Positions 8,819-15,302 of a DNA stretch of 20,356 bases are shown one piece after another; within the stretch, counting starts at the first letter, position 1, and every line of letters starts with the position of its first letter. The stretch spans positions 21,903 through 42,258 of the forward strand of contig DIZW01000118.1 in the NCBI GenBank assembly GCA_002428015.1, read 5' to 3'. This DNA is from Oxalobacteraceae bacterium UBA6018. Lineage in GTDB: Bacteria; Pseudomonadota; Gammaproteobacteria; Burkholderiales; Burkholderiaceae_D. The translations under genes were made by a program, and so were the position numbers. The notes below the pieces were generated by a model. It worked only from the letters and a program-made list of their open reading frames with translations. It did no database searches and was not told where the DNA came from.

Positions 8819-8921
8819 GGGGTCGGAGGCGACATTCAGACACAGGCTCAGCCGCGCGATCAGTGAGACCTATCACTGTCTTGCATGGCTGGGATCGTGT
8901 CCGAATGTCGCCTCCGGCCCC
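8819..8921. repeat. Inverted pair of dispersed repeat arms
   Basis: The left arm, 8819-8843 (GGGGTCGGAGGCGACATTCA...), is the near-perfect reverse complement of the right arm, 8896-8921 (...GAATGTCGCCTCCGGCCCC). About 50 bp lie between them. The same arm occurs in direct orientation at 6838-6863 and 6977-7002, and inverted at 8953-8978 and 9010-9035. The pair could fold into a long hairpin on either strand. The arrangement resembles intergenic palindromic (REP/BIME-like) repeats; no transposase is present. Confidence 0.85.
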
Positions 8922-9042
8922 AAGGTTATACGCTATCTTGTATACCTGAGCTCGTGTCCGAATGTCGCCTCCGACCCCAAGGTTATACGCTATCTTGCAT
9001 GGCTGAGCTCGTGTCCGAATGTCGCCTCCGACCCCAAGGTTT
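8876..9042. repeat. 57-bp tandem repeat, almost three units
   Basis: Units start at 8876, 8933 and 8990 with a 57-bp period; the last breaks off after CCAAGGTT near 9042. Each unit holds CTATCTTGCATGGCTGAGCT-like sequence, the inverted repeat arm (CGTGTCCGAATGTCGCC...) and CCAAGGTTATACG. Because 57 is divisible by three, an open frame runs through all units and continues into the curlin gene, but no ribosome site supports its translation. Confidence 0.88.
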
Positions 9043-9282
9043 TATGAAAGCGACCAAGTTTATCGGCTTTTGCCGGCGATACCCCGCTGGTGACAGCCAA
9101 GTCGCCGCGAGGGTACGGGGCAGCTATTCGGTGCCGGTGGTGGTCGAAATGACGCCGGCCAGGGCCCACGCCGGTAAGCGCCAACATCCAGGTGGCCTGA
9201 AGCGGAAACATGTCGCTGGTCCAAGGCCGGGGCAACGGCGCCGCCTGCGAGCAAAGCTGACACGAACGCCGAGACCGGCGTC
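9043..9282. other. Non-coding stretch, no recognised gene
   Basis: About 240 bp between the tandem repeat and the promoter block of the first curlin gene. Short open frames exist on both strands, but none has a convincing ribosome site or recognisable protein. It could be relic DNA of a lost mobile element, given the adjoining repeats, but I see no terminal repeats or transposase fragment to prove it. Confidence 0.4.
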
Positions 9283-9326
9283 TTTGTGGACTGTCAAAAG
9301 GCGCACCGGAACGGCCGATACACTCG
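9283..9326 (+). promoter_or_regulatory. Upstream block shared by the two curlin genes (copy 1)
   Basis: TTTGTGGACTGTCAAAAGGC, a CCGG and then TACACTCG, ending 66 nt before the ATG. The same order and spacing recur before the second curlin gene. TACACT (9319-9324) could be a -10 element (4/6), but no good -35 sits at the standard spacing. The conserved CTGTCAAA may be a regulator site. Function is inferred from conservation only. Confidence 0.45.
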
Positions 9327-9391
9327 ACTGTGACCGGGCGCCCGCTCGGCACACATCGTCCATCCCACCTGTTGCCTCAAGGAGGTACCGT

Positions 9392-10303
9392 ATGAAAACC
9401 CCAGTGGCGTTTATCGCGGCTGCGCTGGCGCTCGCCTGCGCCAGCCCATGTGCGCTTGCCCAGTTCACCGCCGACATCACCCAGGCCGGCAACGGCAACC
9501 AGGCCGCCATCGACCAGAGCGGCGGCGGCCAGTTCGTCACCGCGTCGATCACGCAAAGCGGCAACAACAATTTCGCCGGCAACCCGCTCACGCATGCCCC
9601 CGGCATTGTGCAGCTCAATACCAGCGACCTGTATGCCACCATCGACCAGACCGGCGACGCCAACCGCGCCACCATCCGCCAGGAAAACGCCGCCCGCGGC
9701 GGCGCCGCCATCACCCAGATCGGCAATGGCAACCAGGTGGCGGCCCAACAGATCACCTCATCGGAAGTGGTTATCCAGTCGCGCCAGGTAGGCAACGGCA
9801 ACAAGGCCATCTTCTCGCAAGTCGAGGTGTTGCCCTTCCTGATCCAGTCCTACCAGACCGGCAACAACAACAGCGTGAGGATTAACGAGTTCGAATCCGG
9901 ATTCGCCGGCCCCTCTGTAAGCCAGACCGGCGATGGCAACAGCATCGTCATCAACCAGGAGCTCGCCCATTATTCCGGCGTGTACGTGCAGCAGACCGGC
10001 AACCTCAACAATGCGAGCGTGACCCAAAGCCACACCGCCTTCACGATGGGCCAGTCAATTCTGCAGAACGGGAACGGCAACACCGCATCGGCTTTCGAGA
10101 GCGGCAACCAGAACAGTTCTGGCATCACCCAGATCGGCGACGGCAACCTGGCCAGCGCCAGCCAGACCGGCACCGGGAACGTCTCGCTGATCAATCAGAC
10201 GGGCGCGAACAACACGGCCAGCATCATCCAGGCGGGCGATCTGTTCACTGCCAGCATCATCCAGACCGGCAATAACGGCCACGCCGCGATTTACCAGCAC
10301 TGA
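9392..10303 (+). CDS. Curlin-repeat (CsgA/CsgB-like) secreted protein 1
   Basis: A 303-residue protein with a Sec signal peptide (MKTPVAFIAAALALACASPCALA) and predicted cleavage ALA|Q near residue 23. The mature part is about 15 imperfect repeats of the form (I/V)xQxGxxNxAxxxQ, for example ITQAGNGNQAAIDQ and VSQTGDGNSIVINQ, rich in Gly, Asn, Gln, Ser and Thr. This is the strand-turn-strand motif of curli subunits, so a surface amyloid or biofilm matrix fibre is likely. The start is set by AAGGAGGTA at 9379-9387, 4 nt before the ATG; the frame is open further upstream through tandem repeats but without a start signal. The neighbour at 10439 is an equal-length paralogue. No csgD, csgE, csgF or csgG is in the window, so export must rely on genes elsewhere. 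Both copies resemble each other more than a CsgA/CsgB nucleator pair usually would. Confidence 0.9.
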   Translation: MKTPVAFIAAALALACASPCALAQFTADITQAGNGNQAAIDQSGGGQFVTASITQSGNNNFAGNPLTHAPGIVQLNTSDLYATIDQTGDANRATIRQENAARGGAAITQIGNGNQVAAQQITSSEVVIQSRQVGNGNKAIFSQVEVLPFLIQSYQTGNNNSVRINEFESGFAGPSVSQTGDGNSIVINQELAHYSGVYVQQTGNLNNASVTQSHTAFTMGQSILQNGNGNTASAFESGNQNSSGITQIGDGNLASASQTGTGNVSLINQTGANNTASIIQAGDLFTASIIQTGNNGHAAIYQH

Positions 10304-10328
10304 GCGGGCGCTAGCGGGCCCCGACGTG

Positions 10329-10371
10329 TTTGTGAGCTGTCAAAGGCCGCGCCGGTCAGACCTCTACACTC
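10329..10371 (+). promoter_or_regulatory. Upstream block shared by the two curlin genes (copy 2)
   Basis: TTTGTGAGCTGTCAAAGGCC, then GCCGG and TACACTCG, with TACACT at 10365-10370 and the ATG 69 nt downstream (68 nt in copy 1). Its presence 26 bp after the first curlin stop suggests that gene 2 has its own promoter as well as possible read-through from gene 1. Confidence 0.45.
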
Positions 10372-10378
10372 GGTTCAA

Positions 10379-10398
10379 GCCACGCCGTCACGCGTGGC
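10379..10398 (+). other. Hairpin in leader of curlin gene 2
   Basis: A perfect 7-bp stem, GCCACGC and GCGTGGC, with a 6-nt loop, lies between the putative -10 and the ribosome site. There is no T-run, so it is not a clear terminator; it could affect mRNA stability or translation. The first curlin leader has a GC-rich palindrome (CGGGCGCCCG) in a comparable place. Confidence 0.35.
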
Positions 10399-10438
10399 CC
10401 TTCCTTCCATTTCACCTGTTTCCTCACGGAGGTAGTCC

Positions 10439-11350
10439 ATGAAATCCCTTGTCACGTCCATCGCGGCGGCGCTCGCGCTCGCCTGCGCCAGCCCGCTGGC
10501 GCTCGCCCAGTTCACCGTCACCACCACCCAGAACGGCAATGCCAACCAGGCTTACACGGAGCAATCCGGCGGCGAATCGGACGCCACCGCCTCCACCACG
10601 CAGACCGGCAACAACAACATCGCCGGCAATGCGCTCACGCACAGCGGCGGCATCGTCCAGATCAACGGGAGCGGTGTGTACGGGACGATCGTGCAGACGG
10701 GCGACCGCAACGAGAGCAGCATCTACCAAAACGGGGTGACACGCGGCGGCGCGGCGCTCACCCAGATCGGTAACGACAATCAGGCCGCGGTGCGCCAGAT
10801 CACCTCGAGCGAAGTCGATATCCGGCTGCTCCAGCAGGGTAACGGCAACATGGCCAACATGGAGCAGCACGGCGTGTCGCCCTTCCTGATCGACGCCCGC
10901 CAGATCGGCAACAATAACAAGGTGACGGTGCAGGAATCGGTGTCCGGTTTCGCCGGTCCGCAACTGGACCAGACCGGCGATGGCAACAGCATCACCGTCA
11001 ACCAGTTCGACGCCTATTATTCCGGTGTCGGCGTCCACCAGACCGGCTACATGAACACGGCCACCGTCACCCAGAACAACACCTACTTCACGACCGAGCA
11101 GACGATCCGGCAGAACGGCACGGGCAACACGGCCACTGCCTTCGAGAGCGGGAATGGGAACAGCTCGCTCATCGTTCAGGACGGCATCGGCAACACCGCG
11201 TCGGCCCAGCAGACCGGCAACGGCAACGTGTCCCTGATCACCGAGACCGGCAACAACAACCTGGCCAGCGTGAGCCAGACCGGCGATGCCTTTACGTCCA
11301 CCATCACGCAGACGGGGAACAACAACAGCGCCGGTATCAACCAGCACTAG
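10439..11350 (+). CDS. Curlin-repeat (CsgA/CsgB-like) secreted protein 2
   Basis: A 303-residue paralogue of the preceding gene, exactly equal in length and with the same order of repeats. The signal peptide MKSLVTSIAAALALACASPLALA is followed by QFTVTTTQNGN, so cleavage ALA|Q again leaves an N-terminal Gln. About 15 curlin repeats follow, including ITQTGNNNSAGINQ at the end, and both proteins close with QH. GGAGG lies 5 nt before the ATG. The pair clearly arose by tandem duplication and has since diverged without indels affecting total length, which implies selection on the fold. Expected to be an extracellular amyloid-type subunit; whether it nucleates or elongates fibres cannot be said from sequence. 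Confidence 0.9.
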   Translation: MKSLVTSIAAALALACASPLALAQFTVTTTQNGNANQAYTEQSGGESDATASTTQTGNNNIAGNALTHSGGIVQINGSGVYGTIVQTGDRNESSIYQNGVTRGGAALTQIGNDNQAAVRQITSSEVDIRLLQQGNGNMANMEQHGVSPFLIDARQIGNNNKVTVQESVSGFAGPQLDQTGDGNSITVNQFDAYYSGVGVHQTGYMNTATVTQNNTYFTTEQTIRQNGTGNTATAFESGNGNSSLIVQDGIGNTASAQQTGNGNVSLITETGNNNLASVSQTGDAFTSTITQTGNNNSAGINQH

Positions 11351-11466
11351 CGGTGCGCTGGCCGGCCGGGCGGCGATGGCGCGGCCGGGCGCCTGGCTCC
11401 CGTGCGGGAGATGGGTTCACGCGTGGGAATTGGGTGCACGGCCGGGGGAGTTTGTGCGCGGCGGCC

Positions 11467-11626
11467 TAGTGTCCTGATTGCAGATTCGTTGAATAAATAT
11501 GGCGATAATCGTCCTGATACTGCGTCGCAAATGCTCGCAAGGCCTCGGCCTTGCTGTGCTTTGCTCCTTGTCTCAGCGCGATTTCGCCACATTTATTATT
11601 CAACGAACTAGCAACTCCGGACACTA
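11467..11626. mobile_element. MITE-like element with TA target duplication
   Basis: A 156-bp element (11469-11624) flanked by TA on both sides, each within CTAG. The left end reads GTGTCCTGATTGCAGATTCG then TTGAATAA. The right end, reverse-complemented, reads GTGTCCGGAGTTGCTAGTTC then GTTGAATAA. The terminal inverted repeats are imperfect over about 36 bp. No transposase fits inside, so it is non-autonomous. CTAG targets with TA duplication are typical of the IS630/Tc1-mariner group, so mobilisation by such an element is inferred. Its right edge coincides with the stop codon of the cyclotransferase gene. The 116 bp to its left (11351-11466) hold no recognisable feature. Confidence 0.8.
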
Positions 11627-12394
11627 GTGCGGCTGGATCGGCACCAGTTCGATCTCGAACAGTTTCGGCCACAGCTTGCCGGTGACGAACAGCCGGTGGT
11701 GCTTGCCGTCGTAGGCGATGCCGTTGAGAACGGCGTCGGCCGAGCTGGTACCGCGCTGCTCCGGCGGCAGCAGGCCGCCCAGGTCGATCCAGCCGACCAC
11801 GTTGCCGCTGGCCGGGTCGATGCGGGCGATGACGTCGGTGCCCCACACGTTGGCGTACAGCTCGCCGTCGACCATCTCGAGCTCGTTGAGGCGCTCGATC
11901 GGCTTGCCGTCGGCGCTGACGCGGATGCGGCGCACCTCGGCCAGGGTGCCCGGATCGAGCACCCGGATCTCGGGCGTGCCGTCGCTCATGTAGACGTGGT
12001 GGGCGTCGCTGGCCAGGCCCCAGCCTTCACCCTTGTACGCGAAGCTGCGCTTGAGCGCGAAGCTGTTCAGGTCGTAGACGAAGCCGATCTGCGAGGTCCA
12101 GGTCAGGCTGACGATCCGGTCGCCCACCAGGGTCGAGCCTTCGCCGAAATACTCCTGCGCCAGCGCGTGCTCGTGCAGGACCTTGCCGGTGGCGAGCTCG
12201 ACCTTGCGCAGGGAGGAGTGGCCGTTCAGGCCGGTCGTCTCGACCAGGTAGCCGTCCTTGAACGACAGGCCCTGGGTGAAGGCTTGCGGGTCGTGCGGAT
12301 AGGTGTGCTTGACAAAGAAGCCGTACACGGGAATGGCGGCCTGGGCGGTGCCGGCGAGCAGCGCGGCGGCCAGGACGAGGGCGGTTTTTTTCAC
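11624..12394 (-). CDS. Secreted glutaminyl-peptide cyclotransferase
   Basis: A 256-residue protein of the plant/bacterial-type glutamine cyclotransferase family (beta-propeller, unrelated to the zinc enzyme of animals). Conserved stretches are AFTQGLSF, ETTGLNGHSSLRKVEL, VSLTWTSQIGFVYD, GEGWGLASD, MSDGTPEIRVLDP, ERLNELEMVDGELYANVW, VLNGIAYD and VTGKLWPKLFEIEL. A signal peptide (MKKTALVLAAALLAGTAQA) places it in the periplasm or outside. It converts N-terminal Gln of peptides to pyroglutamate. It starts with GTG, overlapping the halogenase stop as GTGA, with AAGGA 4 nt upstream, so the two are translationally coupled. Its TAG stop is formed at the edge of the inserted MITE. The convergent curlin-like genes encode proteins whose predicted mature N-terminus is Gln, making them candidate substrates (inference). 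Confidence 0.93.
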   Translation of the reverse strand: MKKTALVLAAALLAGTAQAAIPVYGFFVKHTYPHDPQAFTQGLSFKDGYLVETTGLNGHSSLRKVELATGKVLHEHALAQEYFGEGSTLVGDRIVSLTWTSQIGFVYDLNSFALKRSFAYKGEGWGLASDAHHVYMSDGTPEIRVLDPGTLAEVRRIRVSADGKPIERLNELEMVDGELYANVWGTDVIARIDPASGNVVGWIDLGGLLPPEQRGTSSADAVLNGIAYDGKHHRLFVTGKLWPKLFEIELVPIQPH

Positions 12395-13938
12395 TGGGTC
12401 CTTGCTGGCGGATTAACGATCAGGCCCGGCACGGGCGCGGCGGCCACGTGGCGGGCGATGTAGTCGATGTGGTCGGGCATGGCCTCGACGGTGCGCCCGA
12501 TGGCGTCGCGCAGGCGCACGAAGTGGGCGCGCAGCTGGTCGATGTCGACCATGTCGACGAAGGGGTCGTAGTTGCGCGGCACCACGCCCAGGCCCATCAG
12601 CATGGACACGAACGAGGGCTCGGTGAAGCCGTTCGGATCGTAGACCACCACGCGCCCGCTCTCGCGGAACAGCTCGATCTGGTGGCGCAGCGCGTCCGGG
12701 ATCGGCATGTTCGCGCAGTAGCGCCAGAACTCGCTGTCGTCGCGCCGGGTGATCTTGTAATGCATGATGATGAAGTCGCGCACGGACTCGTAGCGCACCG
12801 CCATCTGGCGGTTGAACTCATCCGCCAGCTCGGGCCGGAAATCGCGGTCCGGGAAGAACTGGATCAGCATCCCCACGGCCGTCTCGATCAGGCTGATGCT
12901 GGTCGACTCGAGCGGCTCGACGAAGCCGGCCGCCAGGCCCACCGCGACGCAATTCTTGACCCAGGACTTGCGCCGGCGCCCGGTGGTGAAGCGCAGCTGG
13001 CGCGGCTCGTCCAGCGCGGGCGCGTCAAGGCCAGCCAGCAGCACGCGCGCGGCCTCGTCGTCGCTGGTGAAGGCGTTGCTGTAGACGTGGCCGTTGCCCG
13101 TGCGGTGCTGCAGCGGGATGCGCCACAGCCAGCCGGCGCTCTTGGCCGTCGCGCGGGTGTAGGGGGTGAGCTGGGCGACCCTGGCGCAGGGCACCGCCAA
13201 CGCGCTGTTGCACGGCAGCTGGGCGCTCCAGTCGTCGTAGCCGGCCTTGAGCGCGCCCTCGATGAGCAGGCCGCGAAAGCCGGAGCAGTCGATGAACAGG
13301 TCGCCGTCGATGCGGCGACCGTCCTTGAGTTTGACGGCGGTGATGAAGCCGGTTTCGGAATGCTGCTCGACCTCGTTGATCATGCCCTCGATGCGCACCA
13401 CACCGCGCGCGACGGCGTAGTCGCGCAGGTAGGCCGCGTACAGGCCGGCGTCGAACTGGTAGCCGAACGAATAGGCGTTGCTGGCCGAAGGCTGGTCGCC
13501 CGACGGCGGCGTGAAGCGCAACTTGCGCGCCATCACCGTGGCCACCGACCAGTTCTCATACGAGGGCATGTCCTTGACCAGGCGCGCCATGCGCAGCCAG
13601 TGCATGTGGGGCGAGCGGTTCTCGATCGGCGGGCCGAAGTCGCCAAAGCCGTGGAAGAAGCGGTTGCCGACGTGGCCCCAATCCTTGAACTCGATGCCCA
13701 GCTTGAAGGTGGCCTGGGTCTTCTTGACGAAGTCGGCGCCTTCCAGCCCCAGCGCCCGGTTGTAGAAGCGGATCGTGGGCAGGGTGGCCTCGCCCACGCC
13801 GATGGTGCCGATCTCGGGCGACTCGACCAGCACGATCTCGCACACCTTGCCCAGGCGCTGGGCCAGCGGGGCGGCCGACATCCAGCCGGCGGTGCCGCCA
13901 CCTACGATGACTATCTTGCGAATCGGACTTGCGGACAT
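12391..13938 (-). CDS. Flavin-dependent tryptophan-halogenase-like protein
   Basis: A 515-residue flavoprotein. The N-terminus has the dinucleotide-binding motif VGGGTAGW (about 12-19). The halogenase WxWxIP motif is present as WLWRIP (270-275). Lys79 in ATFKLGIEF corresponds to the catalytic Lys79 of PrnA, and EPLES near 341-345 contains the conserved Glu. These are the features of FADH2-dependent halogenases that make hypohalous acid for aromatic substrates. Many genomic homologues, especially those near TonB receptors, have no known substrate, so free tryptophan is not assured. The start at 13938 was chosen because GGGAGAA lies 6 nt upstream; a longer form from 13968 would begin inside the likely -10 element. 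It is the first gene of an operon with the cyclotransferase. No flavin reductase or biosynthetic cluster is visible. Confidence 0.93.
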   Translation of the reverse strand: MSASPIRKIVIVGGGTAGWMSAAPLAQRLGKVCEIVLVESPEIGTIGVGEATLPTIRFYNRALGLEGADFVKKTQATFKLGIEFKDWGHVGNRFFHGFGDFGPPIENRSPHMHWLRMARLVKDMPSYENWSVATVMARKLRFTPPSGDQPSASNAYSFGYQFDAGLYAAYLRDYAVARGVVRIEGMINEVEQHSETGFITAVKLKDGRRIDGDLFIDCSGFRGLLIEGALKAGYDDWSAQLPCNSALAVPCARVAQLTPYTRATAKSAGWLWRIPLQHRTGNGHVYSNAFTSDDEAARVLLAGLDAPALDEPRQLRFTTGRRRKSWVKNCVAVGLAAGFVEPLESTSISLIETAVGMLIQFFPDRDFRPELADEFNRQMAVRYESVRDFIIMHYKITRRDDSEFWRYCANMPIPDALRHQIELFRESGRVVVYDPNGFTEPSFVSMLMGLGVVPRNYDPFVDMVDIDQLRAHFVRLRDAIGRTVEAMPDHIDYIARHVAAAPVPGLIVNPPARTQ

Positions 13939-13963
13939 GCGCGTTCTCCCGGTTGAGTTCGAA

Positions 13964-13993
13964 AGCATAACCTACTCTGGAATCGGGCCACAA
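13964..13993 (-). promoter_or_regulatory. Possible promoter of halogenase-cyclotransferase operon
   Basis: On the - strand, TTGTGG (13988-13993) and TATGCT (13964-13969) are 18 bp apart and would start transcription about 20 nt before the chosen halogenase ATG. The match to the housekeeping consensus is moderate (3/6 and 4/6). Confidence 0.35.
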
Positions 13994-14072
13994 GCGCCGT
14001 CGCGGACGCTGGCAAGTCCCCGGCCTGATTAGCCGACAACGCCACGGGCAAGCGCACGGGCGTCCGGCCGCT

Positions 14073-15302
14073 TTAGAACGTGATGACGAAGCGGGCGCCG
14101 GGGCCGATCGACTTGGCGTAGCGCAGCGCGCCGCCGTTGCGGTGCACGAGCTGGCGCACCATGGCCAGGCCGATGCCACCGCCCTTGCTCTTGGTCGAGA
14201 AAAACGGCGTGAAGATGTCGGCAATGTGCGCGTCCGGCACGCCCGGCCCGTTGTCGCTGACCTCGATGCGCAGGCGGCCGCCGCGGGTGAGGCGGGCGGC
14301 CACCAGCACGGCCGGCGCGTGCGCCTGGGCGGTGGCCTCGGCGGCGTTCTGGAGCAGGTTGACCAGCGCCTGTTCGAGCTGGCCGGCATCGGCCATCAGC
14401 TCGAGCGTGGCCGGCTCGGCCTGGAAGCTGGCGCGGCCGCCGCGCGCCTGCCAGGCCGGCCCCACCAGGGCCGCCAGGCGCGCGAACATGTCGGCCACCA
14501 GCACCGGCCGGACCCTGGCCTCGGGCACGCTGGCCAGGACCCGGTAGCCGCCGACGAAATGGGCCAGGCTGTCGGCGCGGCGGCCGATGGCGTCGAGCGC
14601 GATGTCGAGGTCGGACGCGATGTCGGCCGGCAGCGCCGCGCTGACCCCGCCCAGCAGCTCGCGCGCGGTGTGCGACAGCGAGGCCACCGGAGTGAGCGAA
14701 TTCATGATCTCGTGGGTCAGTACGTGCACCAGTTTTTGCCAGGCCTGCATGGCCTCGGCCTCGAGCTCGGTTTCGACCGGCATCAGCGCCACCAGCCGTT
14801 GCGGCGCGCCCTCCACGCTCAAGGCACCGGCGGCGGCGAGCGCGCGTTCGCTGCCGTGCTCGGTGTCGAAATCGACCACCCTGCGCTGGCCGGCCGGCAG
14901 CGCGGCCAGCACGCGCCGCACCTGGCCGGCGTCGCTGGCGCGGCCGGGCGCGAGCAGGCGGCGCGCGCTGGCGTTGACCGGCTCGACCGCGTCGCCCGGC
15001 CCGCTGGCGCCGACGCGAAACAAGGCTATCGGCGCGTATTCGAGCTGGGCCTCCAGCGCCAGCACGCGCGCGGTCAGCGCGGCCTGGTCGTGCGGCACGC
15101 CGACGGGCAGTTCGAGCGCGGCCGGCGCGCGTCTGGCGCCGGCCACGCCGCGTGCGAGCAGGGCCGCGGCGCCGGCGCCGAGCAGCAGGCAGGCGACCAG
15201 GCCGCGCGCCGACGCCGCGTTGGCGCCCGCGCCGAACCCCGCCACGGCCAGCAGCAGCGCGCCGGCGCCGATGCGCACCATGGCGCCGGTGTCAGAGCCC
15301 AT
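14073..15302 (-). CDS. Membrane sensor histidine kinase (NtrC-partner type)
   Basis: A 409-residue kinase. Two hydrophobic segments (about 8-28 and 33-50) make a short membrane hairpin with almost no periplasmic part. A degenerate PAS-like region follows (about 85-170). The H-box LTHEIMNSLTPV has the phospho-acceptor His197. The ATPase domain shows the N-box LVNLLQNAAEA, DNGPGVP, FTPFFSTK and GGGIGLAMV. It lies downstream of, and overlaps by 11 nt, the NtrC-type regulator gene, so the two form a cognate pair. GGAAA lies 5 nt before the ATG; the Met at codon 8 is an alternative start. With so little outside the membrane it probably senses a membrane or cytoplasmic signal. The frame is intact, in contrast with its partner. 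Confidence 0.9.
   Translation of the reverse strand: MGSDTGAMVRIGAGALLLAVAGFGAGANAASARGLVACLLLGAGAAALLARGVAGARRAPAALELPVGVPHDQAALTARVLALEAQLEYAPIALFRVGASGPGDAVEPVNASARRLLAPGRASDAGQVRRVLAALPAGQRRVVDFDTEHGSERALAAAGALSVEGAPQRLVALMPVETELEAEAMQAWQKLVHVLTHEIMNSLTPVASLSHTARELLGGVSAALPADIASDLDIALDAIGRRADSLAHFVGGYRVLASVPEARVRPVLVADMFARLAALVGPAWQARGGRASFQAEPATLELMADAGQLEQALVNLLQNAAEATAQAHAPAVLVAARLTRGGRLRIEVSDNGPGVPDAHIADIFTPFFSTKSKGGGIGLAMVRQLVHRNGGALRYAKSIGPGARFVITF

Noticed and set aside
9293..9320. Flagellar sigma-28 promoter (TCAAAAGG ... GCCGATAC) before curlin gene 1
   Set aside because: The -10 half is not kept in the otherwise conserved block before curlin gene 2.
8885..9391. 169-codon N-terminal extension of curlin protein 1
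   Set aside because: A strong ribosome site and a signal peptide mark the start at 9392, and the extension is made of tandem repeats.
11397..11410. CTCCC-GTGC-GGGAG hairpin as terminator of curlin gene 2
   Set aside because: The stem is short and no T-run follows.
12448..13956. 502-codon open frame on the + strand opposite the halogenase
   Set aside because: Shadow of a gene with conserved flavin-binding and halogenase motifs.
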